From Phocoena phocoena (taxonomy: Eukaryota > Chordata > Mammalia > Artiodactyla > Phocoenidae), in NCBI RefSeq assembly GCF_963924675.1, contig NC_089234.1, forward strand, positions 24,667,668 through 24,731,667: 64,000 bases of DNA, in the 5' to 3' direction. Positions within the stretch are counted from its first letter, which is position 1, and each line of letters starts with the position of its first letter. The translations under genes and the position numbers were made by a program. This document shows, piece after piece, positions 27,582-34,943 of the stretch. A model generated the notes under the pieces. That model ran no database searches, was not told where the DNA came from, and was given only the letters and a program-made list of their open reading frames with translations.

Positions 27582-30500
27582 TCCTTTTAATGTACTGTTG
27601 ACTTTGGTTTGCTAATATTTTGTTCATGATTTTGGCATCCATGTTCATCAAGGATATTGACCTGTAATTTTCTCTTCTTGTGGTGTCTTTGGCTTTGATA
27701 ATCAAAAGGGTAATGTTGGCCTCATAAAATGTTTGGAAATATTCCCTCCTTTTCAATTTTTTGTTAAGTGTTTGAGAAGGATTTGTATAAGTTCTGGTAT
27801 GTTACATTTTCACTTACATTCATTTTAAAGTATTTTCTAATATCCCTTATTTCTCTTTTGACCTCACTGATTATTTAATAATGTGGTGTTGAATTTCCAC
27901 ATATTTGTAAATATTCCAGTTTTCTTTCTGTTATTGATTTCTAGTTTCATTCCCTTGTGGTCAGAGCAGATACTTTGTATGATTTCCATCTTTTAACATG
28001 TATTAGGATTCATTTTATGGCCTAACATGTGATCTGTATTTGAGAATGTTCCATTTGCACCTGCAAGTAATGTGTATTCTGCTGTTATTGAGTGATGAAT
28101 TCTGTATATGTCTCTTATGTCTAATTAATTTATAGTGTTCAAATCCTCTATTTCTATATTGATCTATATTGAACTATACTTGTTCTATCCATTAGTGGAA
28201 GTAAGATATTGAAGTCTCCAATTATGGTTATTAAAATGTCTATTTCTCCTTCAATTCTGTCAATTTTTGCTTCATATATTTTGAAACTGTTTTTAGGTGC
28301 ATATATGTTTATAATTGTTATATATTCTTGAAGGATTGGCCTTCTATCAGCATATAAAACACAATTTTTGTGTTAAAGTTTATTTTGTCTGATGTTAGTA
28401 TAACTATTCCAGCTGTTTTTTGGTTACAGTTTGCATGGAAGATATCTTTCCATCCTTTCACCTTTGAGCTACTTGTGTCATTGGATCTAAAGTGAGTCTC
28501 TTCTAGACAGAATATTATTGGATCTTTTTTTAATCCATTGTGTCTATCTTTGCCTTTTAATTGTAGGCTTTAATGCATTTACATTGAACGTAATTACTGG
28601 TAAAGAAGAACTTACTGCTGCCATTTTGGTATTTGTTTTCTGCATGTCATATTTTGTGGTTGTTCAGTTCCTCCGTTATTGCTTTCTTAGTATATAATTG
28701 GGGTTTTTTGCAGAGTACCATTCTGATCCCCTTCTCTTTTCCTTTTCCCTATACCTTTCCTTTTCCGTATGCTTTCTTAGTGGTTACCCCTGGGAATTAC
28801 AATTGACATCTTAATTTTATAACAGACTAGTTCAAATTAACACCAACTTAGTTTCAGTAGTATGCAAATCTCTGCTTCCATGGAGCTCTGTTTCTCCCCC
28901 AGTATGTTATTATTATCATGAATTACATCTTTATATACTCTGTGTCCATTAACATAGATTTTTAATTATTATTTTATGCATTTTTCTTTTAAACCACACA
29001 GGAAAAATAGAGTACTTACAAACAAAAATACAAGAACACTGGCTTTTATATTTACCTATGTAGTTACATTTTTTATTTAGGTTGTTTTTTATTTATTTCT
29101 TCTGGCTTTGAGTTACTATCTACTCGCTTTTTATTTCAGCTTGAAGGACTCCCTTTAGCAATTCTTGTAGAGCAGTCTAGTAACGATGGACTTCCTCAGT
29201 TTTTGTTTATCTCAGGAAGTTTTTAATTCTTCTTCAATTTTTGTTGTTAGGGTAAGAGCAACAACCATCAGATTTGTTGATGGACTGAATGTGAAGGGTC
29301 AGGTAAAGAGAAGGATCGAGAACAAATCTTAATATTTTGGCTTTTGAGCAATTGAGAAGGTGATGGTGTCATTCACTGACATGAGAAAGACTGAGGAGCT
29401 GTAGCCTTGGCTGGGGACATAGGATGAAGAATGTTGGCTTTTGTTAAATTTGAGATACCTATAGAACACCCAGTGGAAATATCTAATAGCCAGAATTCAG
29501 GGTTGAGATACATATTTAGGAGTGTCCTATATGTAGATCACATATATTTAACTACATATGGATTATTACATATAGAGATATCTGCATATAGATAATTTAT
29601 GCCACAAGATTGCTTGAGACCACGTAGGAAGTGGGTAGATAGGAGGAGGGTGTTTGGGCCAACACCCGAAGTCCAATTCTGAAAGATCTAGCAGAGAAGG
29701 AGTTAAGTGAGGAGACTGAGAAGGAGCTGCCAGTGAGATAGAAGGGAACCTAGAAACCATGAGAGAAACAGTTCCGAGGAGGAGGGAACCATGCACTATG
29801 TCAGTTACTTGACAAGAGCAGTCTTAGTGGAGGGTTGGGGCAGGAGCTCAACTGGTGATGGCTGAAGAAACAATATGAAGTGAGGAAGTTGAGACCAGGA
29901 CTATAAAATAAATCTTATGACAAAGTTGACTGAAAGGAAAGGAGAGAGGAGATGTGGTAGCTCGACGGAAGTGTTTCTCAACCTCAGCACTACTGACATT
30001 TTGAGCTGGATGATTGTTTGTCGGGGAGAGATGTCCTGTGTTTTGTGTGAAGTTTAGCAGCCTCCCTGGCCTCTACCCACTAGATGCCATTAGCAATGCC
30101 CCCTACAGTTATGTCAGCCAGAAATGTCCCCAGACATAGTTGAATGTGCCCTGGTGGGGCAATACTTCCCACATTTGGGAAATACTGCTCCAGAGAAATG
30201 CTTGACCTTAAGATTTCGGAACTGGCGATGGCAAGATCAAGGGTATGATCATGGGAGCTGGGTGGCTGAGGAAGATAGAGAAAAGAGCATTGAAAGTGGG
30301 AAATTCAAGGAACTGAGGCCAAGCAGTGACCAAAAGATGAAAATAATTTTTAGAAAGAGTAGCAGTTGGTATAGTCTAGTGGCATGAACTTGGAAAAGCT
30401 AAGTTCTTGAAGGAGAAGGGAGGAAAAATATAAAACATTAACTGATGGAGCTCACATACAAATTTATTTTAGAGACATAGTAGTTTCACTGTTAGCAATC

Positions 30501-33500
30501 TGGGAGAACAACTCCATGAAAATATTCCTGAACTTCATGTAGGCAATTTGAAATGAAGTACAAAACATCTAGGTGTTTAAATATCATATTTAACCCATTG
30601 AATTTTTTTGCTTTTCCACTAGCTACCAACAAGATACTGCTGTGCCTAGCTGCATTAAATTACAATCCTTTATCTATAGTGTCAAAAAGCAGGGCAGACT
30701 AGGGGTATAAACCCATACAGATTGGTAGATTGGTGATGGCAAGAGGAGTTCCTGCCTAATCACTGACATAAAAGTAAATTGGCTATGCCATTCAAATGTA
30801 TCTTATAATCCCTTCTGTTCAGTAACTACCATGCTTTATAGTGATCAGATTGTGCCCACAAGTAATTTTTTAATATCTACTACATTTTAAGAAAGAGGAT
30901 AGAATTACCTCTGCATTCCAAGCGTTTTCTAAGAAAAGCATTCAGCTTCAAATATTCTGTATCCTGTATGCAGAATCATATTATATGAATATCGGAATGT
31001 ACTTTTTCTTTAAGACTCAAGGACAAAAGAAAGTTGCTAGCATGATGGAAAGTAAAGAAGTCCACAAAGGAATATTTCAGATCGAGTGGGAACATAAGAA
31101 AATGGAGATGGAAATGGAAGATCTAAATCAGAAGGCTCGGGATATTCAGATGCTGTTTTTCTCAAGAGATCGTCAAAAGGTAAGTTCTCCCTGCCCCCCA
31201 CTATATAATTTTAATTTCATTCATTAATGTATTCATTCATTCAACCAGTATTTAATAAGAAGCCTCTGTGATGTCAAGCATGTTCTATGCCAGAAGTAGT
31301 TCATAATGTGACTATGAATTCTGTCTATTTCTTCTGGTAGTTTACATTTGCTGCCTCTGGTTCTTTGTGACCCATTCGGTAGTATAGTTCTGTTTTGCAG
31401 TTCACCAAGAATTTCCTAATTGTCAAATCTAGTGGTCCCTTTCCCAGTCATAACCATCCCTGTAGCATTTGTCCATCTTTTTTTTTTTGGCCGCGTGGCA
31501 TGTGGGATCTTAGTTCCCTGACCAGGGATCGAACCTGCAGTGGAAGCGCGGAGTGTTAACCACTGGACCGCCAGGGAAGTCCATCCATCTTCATTCTTAA
31601 TTGCCCATTGTTTTGGCTTTAATCATCCCTGTTTTCTCCTGTATTTCTTCCAACATGTCAGACCACTCTGCCTCTTTTCCTCATTTCTCTTTTGTTTCTC
31701 TTAAGGATAGCTATTTTTAAGATTCTGCCCTCAGCTCTGTGTTTCTTTCCATGGCCTCTCCTTTGATGATTTCTCTTTTTCTGACTTTCATGATCACTGC
31801 TAAGACTCACCCAAGCTTTCTGGACTCCAATTAAATTCCAATTCCAATCTAAGCTCTCTGAACCTGACCTTTCTCAAGCTCTATTTCTGTATTTCCTACT
31901 TCCCAACAGCTCCTCTTCTTATTTTGCTTATTTCTGTTCTTTCAGCCATTCACTCAGGGTTAAAGTTGTTGTCCTCTTTGATTCCGCTCTTTCCCTTGTC
32001 TTCCAAGTCTTGACTAGTTTATCCATTTACTCCCTCATTCTCTATGCCCACTGCCTTTACCTTGCTTCAGTCCTTCCTTTTCAGTGGTTTAGAGTATTTT
32101 ATAATAATCTCCTAACTAGTCTCTTGACCTTGGGTTTTTCTCTTCTAATTATACTGTATACTGCTGTCACATTCCTATTCAGGTCTAATAACATTACTAC
32201 TCTGCTCAAACATTTTAAAGTTCCTCTTCTTACCTGGCGCATGAACTCTGAAATCCTTAAGTGGCGTTCGGTGTCCTTCAAACTATCTTTTGAAATTCAT
32301 TCCCACTGTTGCTCTTACACATCAGTATTCTCAAACCAAACTGATTTTATATTCCAGGATTCTACCTCTGTGCCTTTGCTTATACTGGTTCTTCTACCTG
32401 CTATATTTTTCCGCATTTTTTTTTCACATCCCTAATCTATCTATTTTTCAAGGTCTGGTTTAAATACCACCTCATCCATAAAGCCTTTTGATTTCCCCAG
32501 TTCAGAGAAACCATGGCCCAACTCAAACCACCTTTTAATTTGCATGTCACCTTACATACATTCTGGCAACTAATCATACTACACGTTCTCTTTTTCTTGA
32601 AGTCTCTGTCATGTTATCTATCTTTGTTATCTCCCTCAGTATCTTTAACTGGGATATAGTTAATATGGGACTTAATGAGACACTCTCAAATGAGACACAA
32701 TAAATATTTGGTGAGTTGAATAAGTGAATGAATGAATGAGAAGATAAACTCTAGGCATTTGTAACTATTAGTATATAGATGAGTGTATCAATAGTCAAAT
32801 ATAAGTAAATAGCATGACACTAGAGTCAAGTCAATCCTAACTTGGATAGATAATTTTCATGAGAAACAGTAACTTTCAAAACTAAGATAATCTTTATAAA
32901 ATTATCTACTGAAAGAAATAGAAAAAAATATCCTTACATACATTGTGGGGTTTTTTTTTTCCTCTTAAAGTACCTAAATGAACCAAACTATGAGACTATG
33001 ATTGCCATTCAGATTGGAATAATGGAGCAAACCATTGCTGTTTTAGATAAGGTAGGTCTCAAGGATACTGATCATTATAATTCCAGTAGTTGTGAATGAT
33101 TTAAACAAAGTAATAGTTTGCAAATCATGAATTCAAATAGAACCTACCAAAATCTTGCTCTTTTACACTGATATTCAGGATGTAATTAGAGGTCTCTAAG
33201 TGGTGTCTTTGCAATTGTAACCAATGTGGTAGCCTGAAGCACTTCTTTTTTAAAAAATTTTTTATTTTATATTGGAGTATAGTTGATGAACAGTGTTGTG
33301 TTAGTTTCAGGTGTACAGCAAAGTGATTCAGTTATACATATACATGTATCTATTCTTTTTCAAGTTCTTTTCCCATTTAGGTTATTGCAGAATATTGAGC
33401 AGAGTCCCCTGTGCTATACAGTAGGTCCTTGTTGCTTATCTATCTTAAATATAGCAGTGTGTATATGTCAACCCCAACCTCCCAATCTATCCCTCTCTCC

Positions 33501-34760
33501 CTTCCCCCAGTAACCATAAGTTTGTTCTCTAAGTCTGGGAGTCTGTTTCTGTTTTGTAAATAAGTTCATTTGTATCATTTTTTAAAGATTCTGCCTATAA
33601 GCAACATCATATTATATTTATCTTTCTCTGTCTGACTTACTTCACTTAGTATGATAATCTCCAGGTCCATCCATGTTGCTGCAAATGGCATTATTTCATT
33701 CTTTTTAATGGCTGAGCAATATTCCATTGTATGTATGTACCCCATCTTCTTTATCCATTCATCTGTCAGTCATTTAGGTTGTGAAGCACTTCTTTTAACA
33801 TTTGAATTAACCCCTTGGGAGATATCAGAGTGTAGGTGAATTTCCTGTTTCACATTAGGTTATGTAAGATTTATGTAGTAGAAGTGTTGATAGTCTTTCC
33901 TTTGTATTGTAAAGGCTTTGTTTTACCCTAATTGCCTAACAATGCTCAGTTTTGAGTGTTTAACATATATAAGATGGAAACAAAGTAATCTCAAGGCTAT
34001 GTGTTTTTTAAATCTTCTCTTATTTCTAAGAATATACAAATATTTTTCTAAAATGTGTATTAACATACCATTCTATCTATCAACAAATAATTTAAGTACC
34101 CACTATGTGCAGGTATTATGCTAGGTACTAGGGATATGATGGTAAGATGTCCTAATGATGACAATGTATTTAAATTTTAAGAATAATGTCTTTATAAAAT
34201 ATATTTTTTTCAAAATTATTTCTGTGGGGTGTCATGGGAACAAAAATTTCAGACCCACAAAAAGAATGTGGAAAACTGCAAAAAGCTGCTTAAAAAACTG
34301 AGAAGGTACAGCAATCAAAAAGATGTAGCAAATTATACCCTAAGCTGCAATTTACGAGAAGAACTGGTGGCTGTCTCAGAGAGAAAAGACATCTGTAATG
34401 CAGTGGGTAAGATTTTTTTCTTTAATCAACTGTCAGTTTCTTTAAAAGTGATCATAATTCCTAAAATCTGTACAGTGGTTATAAAGCTACCAGTATTTGT
34501 TCCATATGTTTAATTGATTCTGAGTGCTGTTTCTGTATTTAAAAGTATAGATAATAATCCAAATAATTCCTTCTTCTTCATTTCTGGGATAAGGGTCTAC
34601 ACTGACTTGTGAAAAGATTGCCAAAGAACGATATGAAAACATGATACAACAGCAAAAGTTAACAAAAATTTCAAAAGAACAAGCTGAGCAGATTTCAATA
34701 CTACAGGCTGAAGTTGAAAGATTAAGGATGAAAACATTTCCTGCTCTCGTTCAAATGTAA
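3557..34760 (+). CDS. CFAP43: CFAP43 (cilia- and flagella-associated protein 43), 3' half of gene, 18 exons
   Basis: Seen: eighteen exons with AG/GT borders total 2412 nt and splice in one frame into 803 codons plus TAA at 34758-34760. All junctions are phase 0 except three: exons k/l and m/n (split after codon base 2) and q/r (split after base 1). The product is rich in K/E/Q/L with long predicted coiled coils, an acidic run early on, and conserved blocks [25 protein letters not shown] and a C-terminal [12 protein letters not shown]. Family knowledge: CFAP43 (about 1665 aa in human, 38 exons from memory) is an axonemal protein of motile cilia and sperm flagella. With CFAP44 it forms the tether/tether-head of inner dynein arm f, and loss causes MMAF sperm defects and hydrocephalus. 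Inference: these are the last 18 exons; the N-terminal WD40 half is upstream of the window. Every exon is open, so the gene looks functional. Confidence 0.97.
4032..4304 (-). mobile_element. CHR-type SINE, 5'-truncated, with 13-bp target duplication
   Basis: In antisense it starts with a T-rich tail and GGCTGCGTTGGGTCTTCGTT, and ends abruptly at GTTGCTCTGTGTAC. It therefore lacks the tRNA-derived head that other copies have. TATTCACATTTCT flanks it at 4019-4031 and 4305-4317, so the truncation happened at insertion rather than later. Confidence 0.88.
4343..4730 (-). mobile_element. CHR-type SINE with 18-bp target duplication and extra 3' segment
   Basis: A full-length antisense SINE ends in the head GCGCCACCAGGGACGCCC. 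Flanking direct repeats CCTGCCTTCACATTTTCT occupy 4325-4342 and 4731-4748. Between the left repeat and the SINE A-tail (about 4381-4411 as T/A-rich sequence) lies roughly 38 bp of non-SINE sequence preceded by a second T-rich tract, which looks like a 3' transduced segment. Confidence 0.85.
4952..5185 (-). mobile_element. MER5-type hAT MITE
   Basis: Ends CAGGGTTTCTC and GAGAAGCACTG are imperfect terminal inverted repeats. The interior carries TCTCCAGACATTGCCAAATG, typical of MER5A (family call from memory). Eight-base duplications CTCTAAAA (4944-4951) and CTCTAGAA (5186-5193) flank it with one mismatch, as expected for hAT elements. Confidence 0.8.
5268..5675 (-). mobile_element. L1 3' end, antisense
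   Basis: Reverse complement of the L1 3' UTR and ORF2 end: a T-rich start, GTAGAGTTGATTTACAATGT, CTGTGCTATACATTAGGACC and GACTTACTTCACTTAGTGTG. Similar copies lie at 33250 and 55446. Confidence 0.9.
5829..5945 (+). CDS. CFAP43: CFAP43 exon b
   Basis: The exon is 117 nt, 39 codons, phase 0. The acceptor TTTTTTCCCAAG ends at 5828. It encodes [20 protein letters not shown] followed by a helical [17 protein letters not shown] stretch. The donor GTACAA at 5946 is weak because it lacks the usual G at +5. Reading on past the donor gives VQF and a stop. Confidence 0.92.
5946..8636. other. CFAP43 introns b-d, no assigned repeats
   Basis: Apart from exon c, this stretch is AT-rich unique-looking intron. 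8270-8420 weakly resembles an old L1 or DNA-transposon remnant (AGAGAGAATAGCCCAAAGAG). No RNA gene or regulatory site can be supported. Confidence 0.4.
6822..7049 (+). CDS. CFAP43: CFAP43 exon c with acidic run
   Basis: The exon is 228 nt, 76 codons, phase 0. The acceptor TATATTTAG ends at 6821 and the donor is GTGGGT at 7050. It starts [17 protein letters not shown], then a Glu/Asp run ([11 protein letters not shown]) encoded by an imperfect GAG/GAA/GAT repeat near 6880-6910. It continues through [18 protein letters not shown] to [11 protein letters not shown]. The acidic tract is the least constrained part and probably varies in length between species. It is the longest exon in the window. 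Confidence 0.93.
8637..8843 (+). CDS. CFAP43: CFAP43 exon d
   Basis: The exon is 207 nt, 69 codons, phase 0. The acceptor ATATTTTAG ends at 8636 and the donor is GTACGA at 8844. The product runs [20 protein letters not shown] through a long charged helix to a conserved [15 protein letters not shown] patch. It is strongly protein-like, and its opening matches the LQKE...IILLK end of the previous exon as in other mammals. Confidence 0.94.
9772..9861 (+). CDS. CFAP43: CFAP43 exon e
   Basis: The exon is 90 nt, 30 codons, phase 0. The acceptor TTCTCTTTCAG ends at 9771 and the donor is GTATAC at 9862. It encodes [20 protein letters not shown] and ends LLLSQ. This basic/Gln-rich link looks less conserved than its neighbours. 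The open frame upstream of the acceptor is intronic. Confidence 0.88.
10158..10238 (+). CDS. CFAP43: CFAP43 exon f
   Basis: The exon is 81 nt, 27 codons, phase 0. The acceptor TCCGAAG ends at 10157 and the donor is GTGAGA at 10239. It encodes a Thr/Arg-rich start (GTTTRRR) followed by the conserved [18 protein letters not shown] block. This frame has no long open frame of its own outside the exon, so it is easily missed in an ORF scan. Confidence 0.92.
10865..10990 (+). CDS. CFAP43: CFAP43 exon g
   Basis: The exon is 126 nt, 42 codons, phase 0. The acceptor TATCTTCAG ends at 10864. It encodes [20 protein letters not shown] and a coiled-coil segment [19 protein letters not shown]. The donor GTCAGA at 10991 is atypical at +3 (C). 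The intron that follows is about 5.1 kb. Confidence 0.94.
12571..12658 (+). mobile_element. Very short L1 3' tail insertion
   Basis: Eighty-eight bases ending TTTCAAAATAAAAAGTTAAA plus an A-rich tail are flanked by ACTCCCTTGA at 12561-12570 and 12659-12668. The structure fits an extremely 5'-truncated LINE insertion. Confidence 0.65.
12908..13265 (-). mobile_element. CHR-type SINE, antisense
   Basis: A T-rich tail, TTTGGCTACGTTGGGTCTTC, then SINE body and head up to GACTACGAGGGAAGTCCC. It is diverged and contains a near-duplicated TAGTTGTGGCGCATGGGCT unit (13092-13152). No clear target duplication was found. Confidence 0.9.
13266..15510. other. CFAP43 intron g, mostly unassigned
   Basis: 13440-13620 resembles an old L2/MIR-type remnant. 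13670-14060 is GC-richer with several open frames but no recognisable protein. A short (GA)n lies at 15109-15124. Nothing else can be named. Confidence 0.4.
15511..15716. mobile_element. Tigger/mariner-type MITE with TA duplication
   Basis: Starts CAGTTCACCCCTAAATGAC and ends TTTTTCAACCACCAACTG, forming imperfect inverted ends. TA dinucleotides at 15509-15510 and 15717-15718 flank it, the target expected for Tc1/mariner elements. The interior contains the familiar CCACATCTGTGGATTCAACC palindrome-like sequence. Family name not fixed. Confidence 0.75.
16095..16214 (+). CDS. CFAP43: CFAP43 exon h
   Basis: The exon is 120 nt, 40 codons, phase 0. The acceptor TTCCTTTTAG ends at 16094 and the donor is GTAAAT at 16215. 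It encodes [20 protein letters not shown] followed by [20 protein letters not shown], an amphipathic coiled-coil helix characteristic of the CFAP43 tail. Confidence 0.94.
16250..16690 (+). mobile_element. LINE-2 3' region
   Basis: A CT-rich L2 body is followed by GACTGTAAGCTCCGTGAGGG, a TTCCAGCAACTAG segment and GTTGAATGAATGA, the classic L2 3' end. It is old and indel-rich. Confidence 0.8.
16730..17030 (+). mobile_element. Ancient L1 fragment
   Basis: TGCAAGGTCTCAAAAATTTA, a TGCACCCATTCT motif and a later GAACCTCCAGGAGGATG match an old mammalian L1 segment by eye. Confidence 0.55.
17388..17852 (+). mobile_element. Old L1M 3' end
   Basis: CCAAATGTCCAACAACTATG, AACATGGATGAACCTTGAAA, then GTGGTGATGGTTGCACAACT are the standard 3' part of old L1M elements. 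It is sense to CFAP43. Confidence 0.85.
17956..18156 (+). mobile_element. CHR-1-like cetacean SINE with 13-bp target duplication
   Basis: GGGCTTCCCTGGTGGCGCAG head, tRNA-like B box GGTTCGTGCCC, GC-rich body and an A tail. AAAAGTTCCCCTA is repeated at 17943-17955 and 18157-18169. Little diverged, so a young insertion; its sequence is the best single clue to a cetacean source. Confidence 0.95.
18157..19257 (+). mobile_element. Intron sequence with old L1 3' end
   Basis: 18780-19085 resembles an old L1 3' UTR (GGTGATAACAAGGGTG, TATAATAACTCATTCAACTA and an A-rich end). The first 600 bases contain no clear signal. Confidence 0.5.
19258..19365 (+). CDS. CFAP43: CFAP43 exon i
   Basis: The exon is 108 nt, 36 codons, phase 0. 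The acceptor ATTTCTGCAG ends at 19257 and the donor GTAAGT at 19366 is perfect. It encodes [20 protein letters not shown] and a Lys/Glu-rich end, RKQEEK. It is too short to appear as an ATG-initiated open frame. Confidence 0.93.
19366..20927 (-). repeat. CFAP43 intron i with MIR remnants
   Basis: 19640-19720 (CTATGGGACCTTGGACAAGA) and 20030-20170 (TGTAGATGAGGAGTCCATCT) carry MIR cores, the second antisense. The remainder, including a 121-codon open frame at 20551-20916, is not protein-like. Confidence 0.55.
20928..21014 (+). CDS. CFAP43: CFAP43 exon j
   Basis: The exon is 87 nt, 29 codons, phase 0. The acceptor GTTATTATAG ends at 20927 and the donor is GTGAGA at 21015. It encodes [20 protein letters not shown] and ends NLLAEDK. 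A second AG two bases downstream (20928-20929) is excluded because it would break the frame. Confidence 0.91.
21015..21701. repeat. Intron with pentamer-like simple repeat
   Basis: 21345-21406 is a GAATA/GGAAT-rich degenerate simple repeat. The rest of the intron is unassigned. Confidence 0.5.
21702..21790 (+). CDS. CFAP43: CFAP43 exon k (ends phase 2)
   Basis: The exon is 89 nt. The acceptor TTTTCCCTTAG ends at 21701. It encodes [20 protein letters not shown] then [10 protein letters not shown], with the last Arg codon split (AG + G from the next exon). The donor GTTTGT at 21791 is weak at +3 and +4. Confidence 0.93.
21791..23400 (+). repeat. CFAP43 intron k with MIR
   Basis: 22730-22930 matches MIR (CAAAGCACCTTGAGAGTG at its end, CTTGGCCAGTCACTTCTC in the core). 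The other 1.4 kb show no identifiable feature. Confidence 0.55.
23401..23614 (+). CDS. CFAP43: CFAP43 exon l
   Basis: The exon is 214 nt; with exon k it makes 303 nt, exactly 101 codons. The acceptor GTAATACCAG ends at 23400. It encodes [20 protein letters not shown], the conserved [20 protein letters not shown] segment, then [21 protein letters not shown]. The donor GTATAT at 23615 is weak. Confidence 0.95.
23615..24714. other. CFAP43 intron l, no feature seen
   Basis: AT-rich intron of 1.1 kb. I see no repeat, RNA gene or exon-like frame that I can support. Confidence 0.4.
24715..24827 (+). CDS. CFAP43: CFAP43 exon m (ends phase 2)
   Basis: The exon is 113 nt. The acceptor GTTTCTTCAG ends at 24714 and the donor is GTAATT at 24828. 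It encodes [20 protein letters not shown] then [17 protein letters not shown] and a split Leu codon (CT + A). It has no ATG-initiated open frame of its own and was found by reading the acceptor-to-donor frame. Confidence 0.92.
25085..25520 (-). mobile_element. Old L1 3' end, split by a SINE
   Basis: TTGGAGCATAATTGACTTAC on the left and TGACTATATTCCCTATACTA on the right are parts of one antisense L1 3' region interrupted at 25221-25428. Confidence 0.7.
25221..25428 (-). mobile_element. CHR-1-like SINE with 15-bp target duplication
   Basis: T tail, then GTGGCCTCTCCCATTGCAGA, and the head GCGCCACCAGGGAAGCCC. AAAGTTATGACAATT (25206-25220) and AAAGTTGTGACAATT (25429-25443) flank it with one mismatch. 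It inserted into an older antisense L1. Confidence 0.93.
25521..26290. other. CFAP43 intron m, no feature seen
   Basis: AT-rich intron between the split L1 and exon n. I can identify no repeat family, RNA gene or exon-like frame. Confidence 0.4.
26291..26450 (+). CDS. CFAP43: CFAP43 exon n
   Basis: The exon is 160 nt; with exon m it makes 273 nt, 91 codons. The acceptor TTCAATTTAG ends at 26290 and the donor is GTAATT at 26451. It encodes [20 protein letters not shown], then [20 protein letters not shown] and ends EDLNSVIR. This is one of the most conserved blocks of the tail. Confidence 0.94.
26549..26695. mobile_element. hAT-Charlie-type MITE
   Basis: CAGTGGTTGCTAACTCC at the left with TTAGAATCACCTGAACAAG and a mirrored CCAGGTAATTCTAAGG at the right is the palindromic layout of a short Charlie-derived MITE. 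A half-similar remnant lies near 12015-12110. Confidence 0.6.
26780..29245 (-). mobile_element. Long, old antisense L1 (ORF2) in CFAP43 intron
   Basis: About 2.4 kb of decayed L1 read from the minus strand. The stretch 27590-27760 translates on the minus strand into ORF2 reverse-transcriptase sequence ([20 protein letters not shown]) before breaking. The remainder carries old L1M text such as TTGAATTTCCACATATTTGT and CTGATGTTAGTATAACTATT. Multiple frame breaks; inactive. An internal (TG)n at 27539-27580 is a later expansion. Confidence 0.88.
27539..27580. repeat. (TG)n microsatellite
   Basis: About twenty uninterrupted TG units inside the old L1; likely polymorphic in length. Confidence 0.97.
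29250..29960 (+). repeat. Ancient interspersed repeat, family unassigned
   Basis: Phrases such as GTTAAATTTGAGATACCTAT and GAAGGAGCTGCCAGTGAGAT recur in many mammalian loci as an old, dispersed repeat, but I cannot name the family with confidence. Confidence 0.45.
29969..30187 (-). mobile_element. MER5-type hAT MITE, second copy
   Basis: AGTGTTTCTCAACCTCAGCA at the left and a mirrored GGGAAATACTG at the right, with an interior AAATGTCCCCAGACATAGTT, parallel the copy at 4952. Target duplications are too decayed to read. Confidence 0.75.
30188..31014. other. CFAP43 intron n, 3' part
   Basis: No identifiable repeat or gene. An 87-codon open frame at 30124-30387 overlaps the MITE and is not protein-like. 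Confidence 0.4.
31015..31179 (+). CDS. CFAP43: CFAP43 exon o
   Basis: The exon is 165 nt, 55 codons, phase 0. The acceptor TTTCTTTAAG ends at 31014 and the donor GTAAGT at 31180 is perfect. It encodes [20 protein letters not shown], then [18 protein letters not shown] and [10 protein letters not shown]. The preceding intron (26451-31014) is 4.6 kb and mostly old antisense L1. Confidence 0.95.
31480..31583 (-). mobile_element. Short tRNA-derived SINE with 8-bp duplication
   Basis: T tract, GGCCGCGTGGCATGTGGGAT, B box complement GGGATCGAACC, and head CCGCCAGGGAAGTCC. TCCATCTT flanks it at 31472-31479 and 31584-31591. It is shorter than the other SINEs and lacks the long body. Confidence 0.85.
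31870..32735 (+). mobile_element. LINE-2 3' region
   Basis: CT-rich L2 text (AACATTACTACTCTGCTCAA, ACCACCTCATCCATAAAGCC) ending in an AATAAATATTTGGTGAGTTG tail and GAATGAATGAATG. The 141-codon open frame at 32010-32435 is L2 debris, not a gene. Confidence 0.8.
32971..33051 (+). CDS. CFAP43: CFAP43 exon p
   Basis: The exon is 81 nt, 27 codons, phase 0. The acceptor follows a T-rich tract, TCCTCTTAAAG, ending at 32970; the donor is GTAGGT at 33052. It encodes [20 protein letters not shown] and TIAVLDK. It is a short exon without a long open frame around it. Confidence 0.93.
33250..33781 (-). mobile_element. 5'-truncated L1 with 15-bp target duplication
   Basis: Antisense L1 3' end (T-rich start, ATTGGAGTATAGTTGATGAA, through to ATGGCTGAGCAATATTCCAT). 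TGAAGCACTTCTTTT is repeated exactly at 33235-33249 and 33782-33796, defining a 532-bp insertion in the intron after exon p. Confidence 0.95.
33797..34252. other. CFAP43 intron p, 3' part
   Basis: AT-rich intron. 34080-34150 (TACCCACTATGTGCAGGTAT) is a common old L2/MIR-type remnant. No exon-like sequence before exon q. Confidence 0.4.
34253..34406 (+). CDS. CFAP43: CFAP43 exon q (ends phase 1)
   Basis: The exon is 154 nt. The acceptor AAAATTTCAG ends at 34252 and the donor is GTAAGA at 34407. It encodes [20 protein letters not shown], then [20 protein letters not shown] and a Gly codon split G/GG with the last exon. Confidence 0.95.
34594..34760 (+). CDS. CFAP43: CFAP43 last coding exon with stop
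   Basis: The coding part is 167 nt; with exon q it makes 321 nt, 106 codons plus stop. The acceptor TGGGATAAG ends at 34593. It encodes [20 protein letters not shown], then a coiled coil and the conserved terminus [12 protein letters not shown]. The stop is TAA at 34758-34760. The 3' UTR follows directly. Confidence 0.95.
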
Positions 34761-34937
34761 AAATGCTGGTGGGAAACATAAGACCAAATCAGTCGTTTTA
34801 AAAATAATTTCATTTGGTTAAAATGATTTCTGTCTCTCTTATATAAGGAAATTTAAGTAGAGTCTCCTCTTAGTGGCATATTTTTAATAGCAAATTGATT
34901 GATTTTAGCCTTAGTCATTATAAAAATGTCCTGCATG

Positions 34938-34943
34938 AATAAA
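34938..34943 (+). terminator. CFAP43: Candidate polyadenylation signal of CFAP43
   Basis: An AATAAA hexamer lies 178 bp after the CFAP43 stop codon and is the first canonical signal downstream. It implies a short 3' UTR of about 200 nt. The choice is inferred from position only; 3'-end reads would settle it. Confidence 0.6.

Noticed and set aside
27514..27756. Minus-strand frame with [20 protein letters not shown]
   Set aside because: Reverse-transcriptase remnant of an old L1, ending in the (TG)n microsatellite.
32010..32435. A 141-codon open frame on the plus strand
   Set aside because: It lies in an LINE-2 3' region and is hydrophobic CT-rich translation without a protein match.
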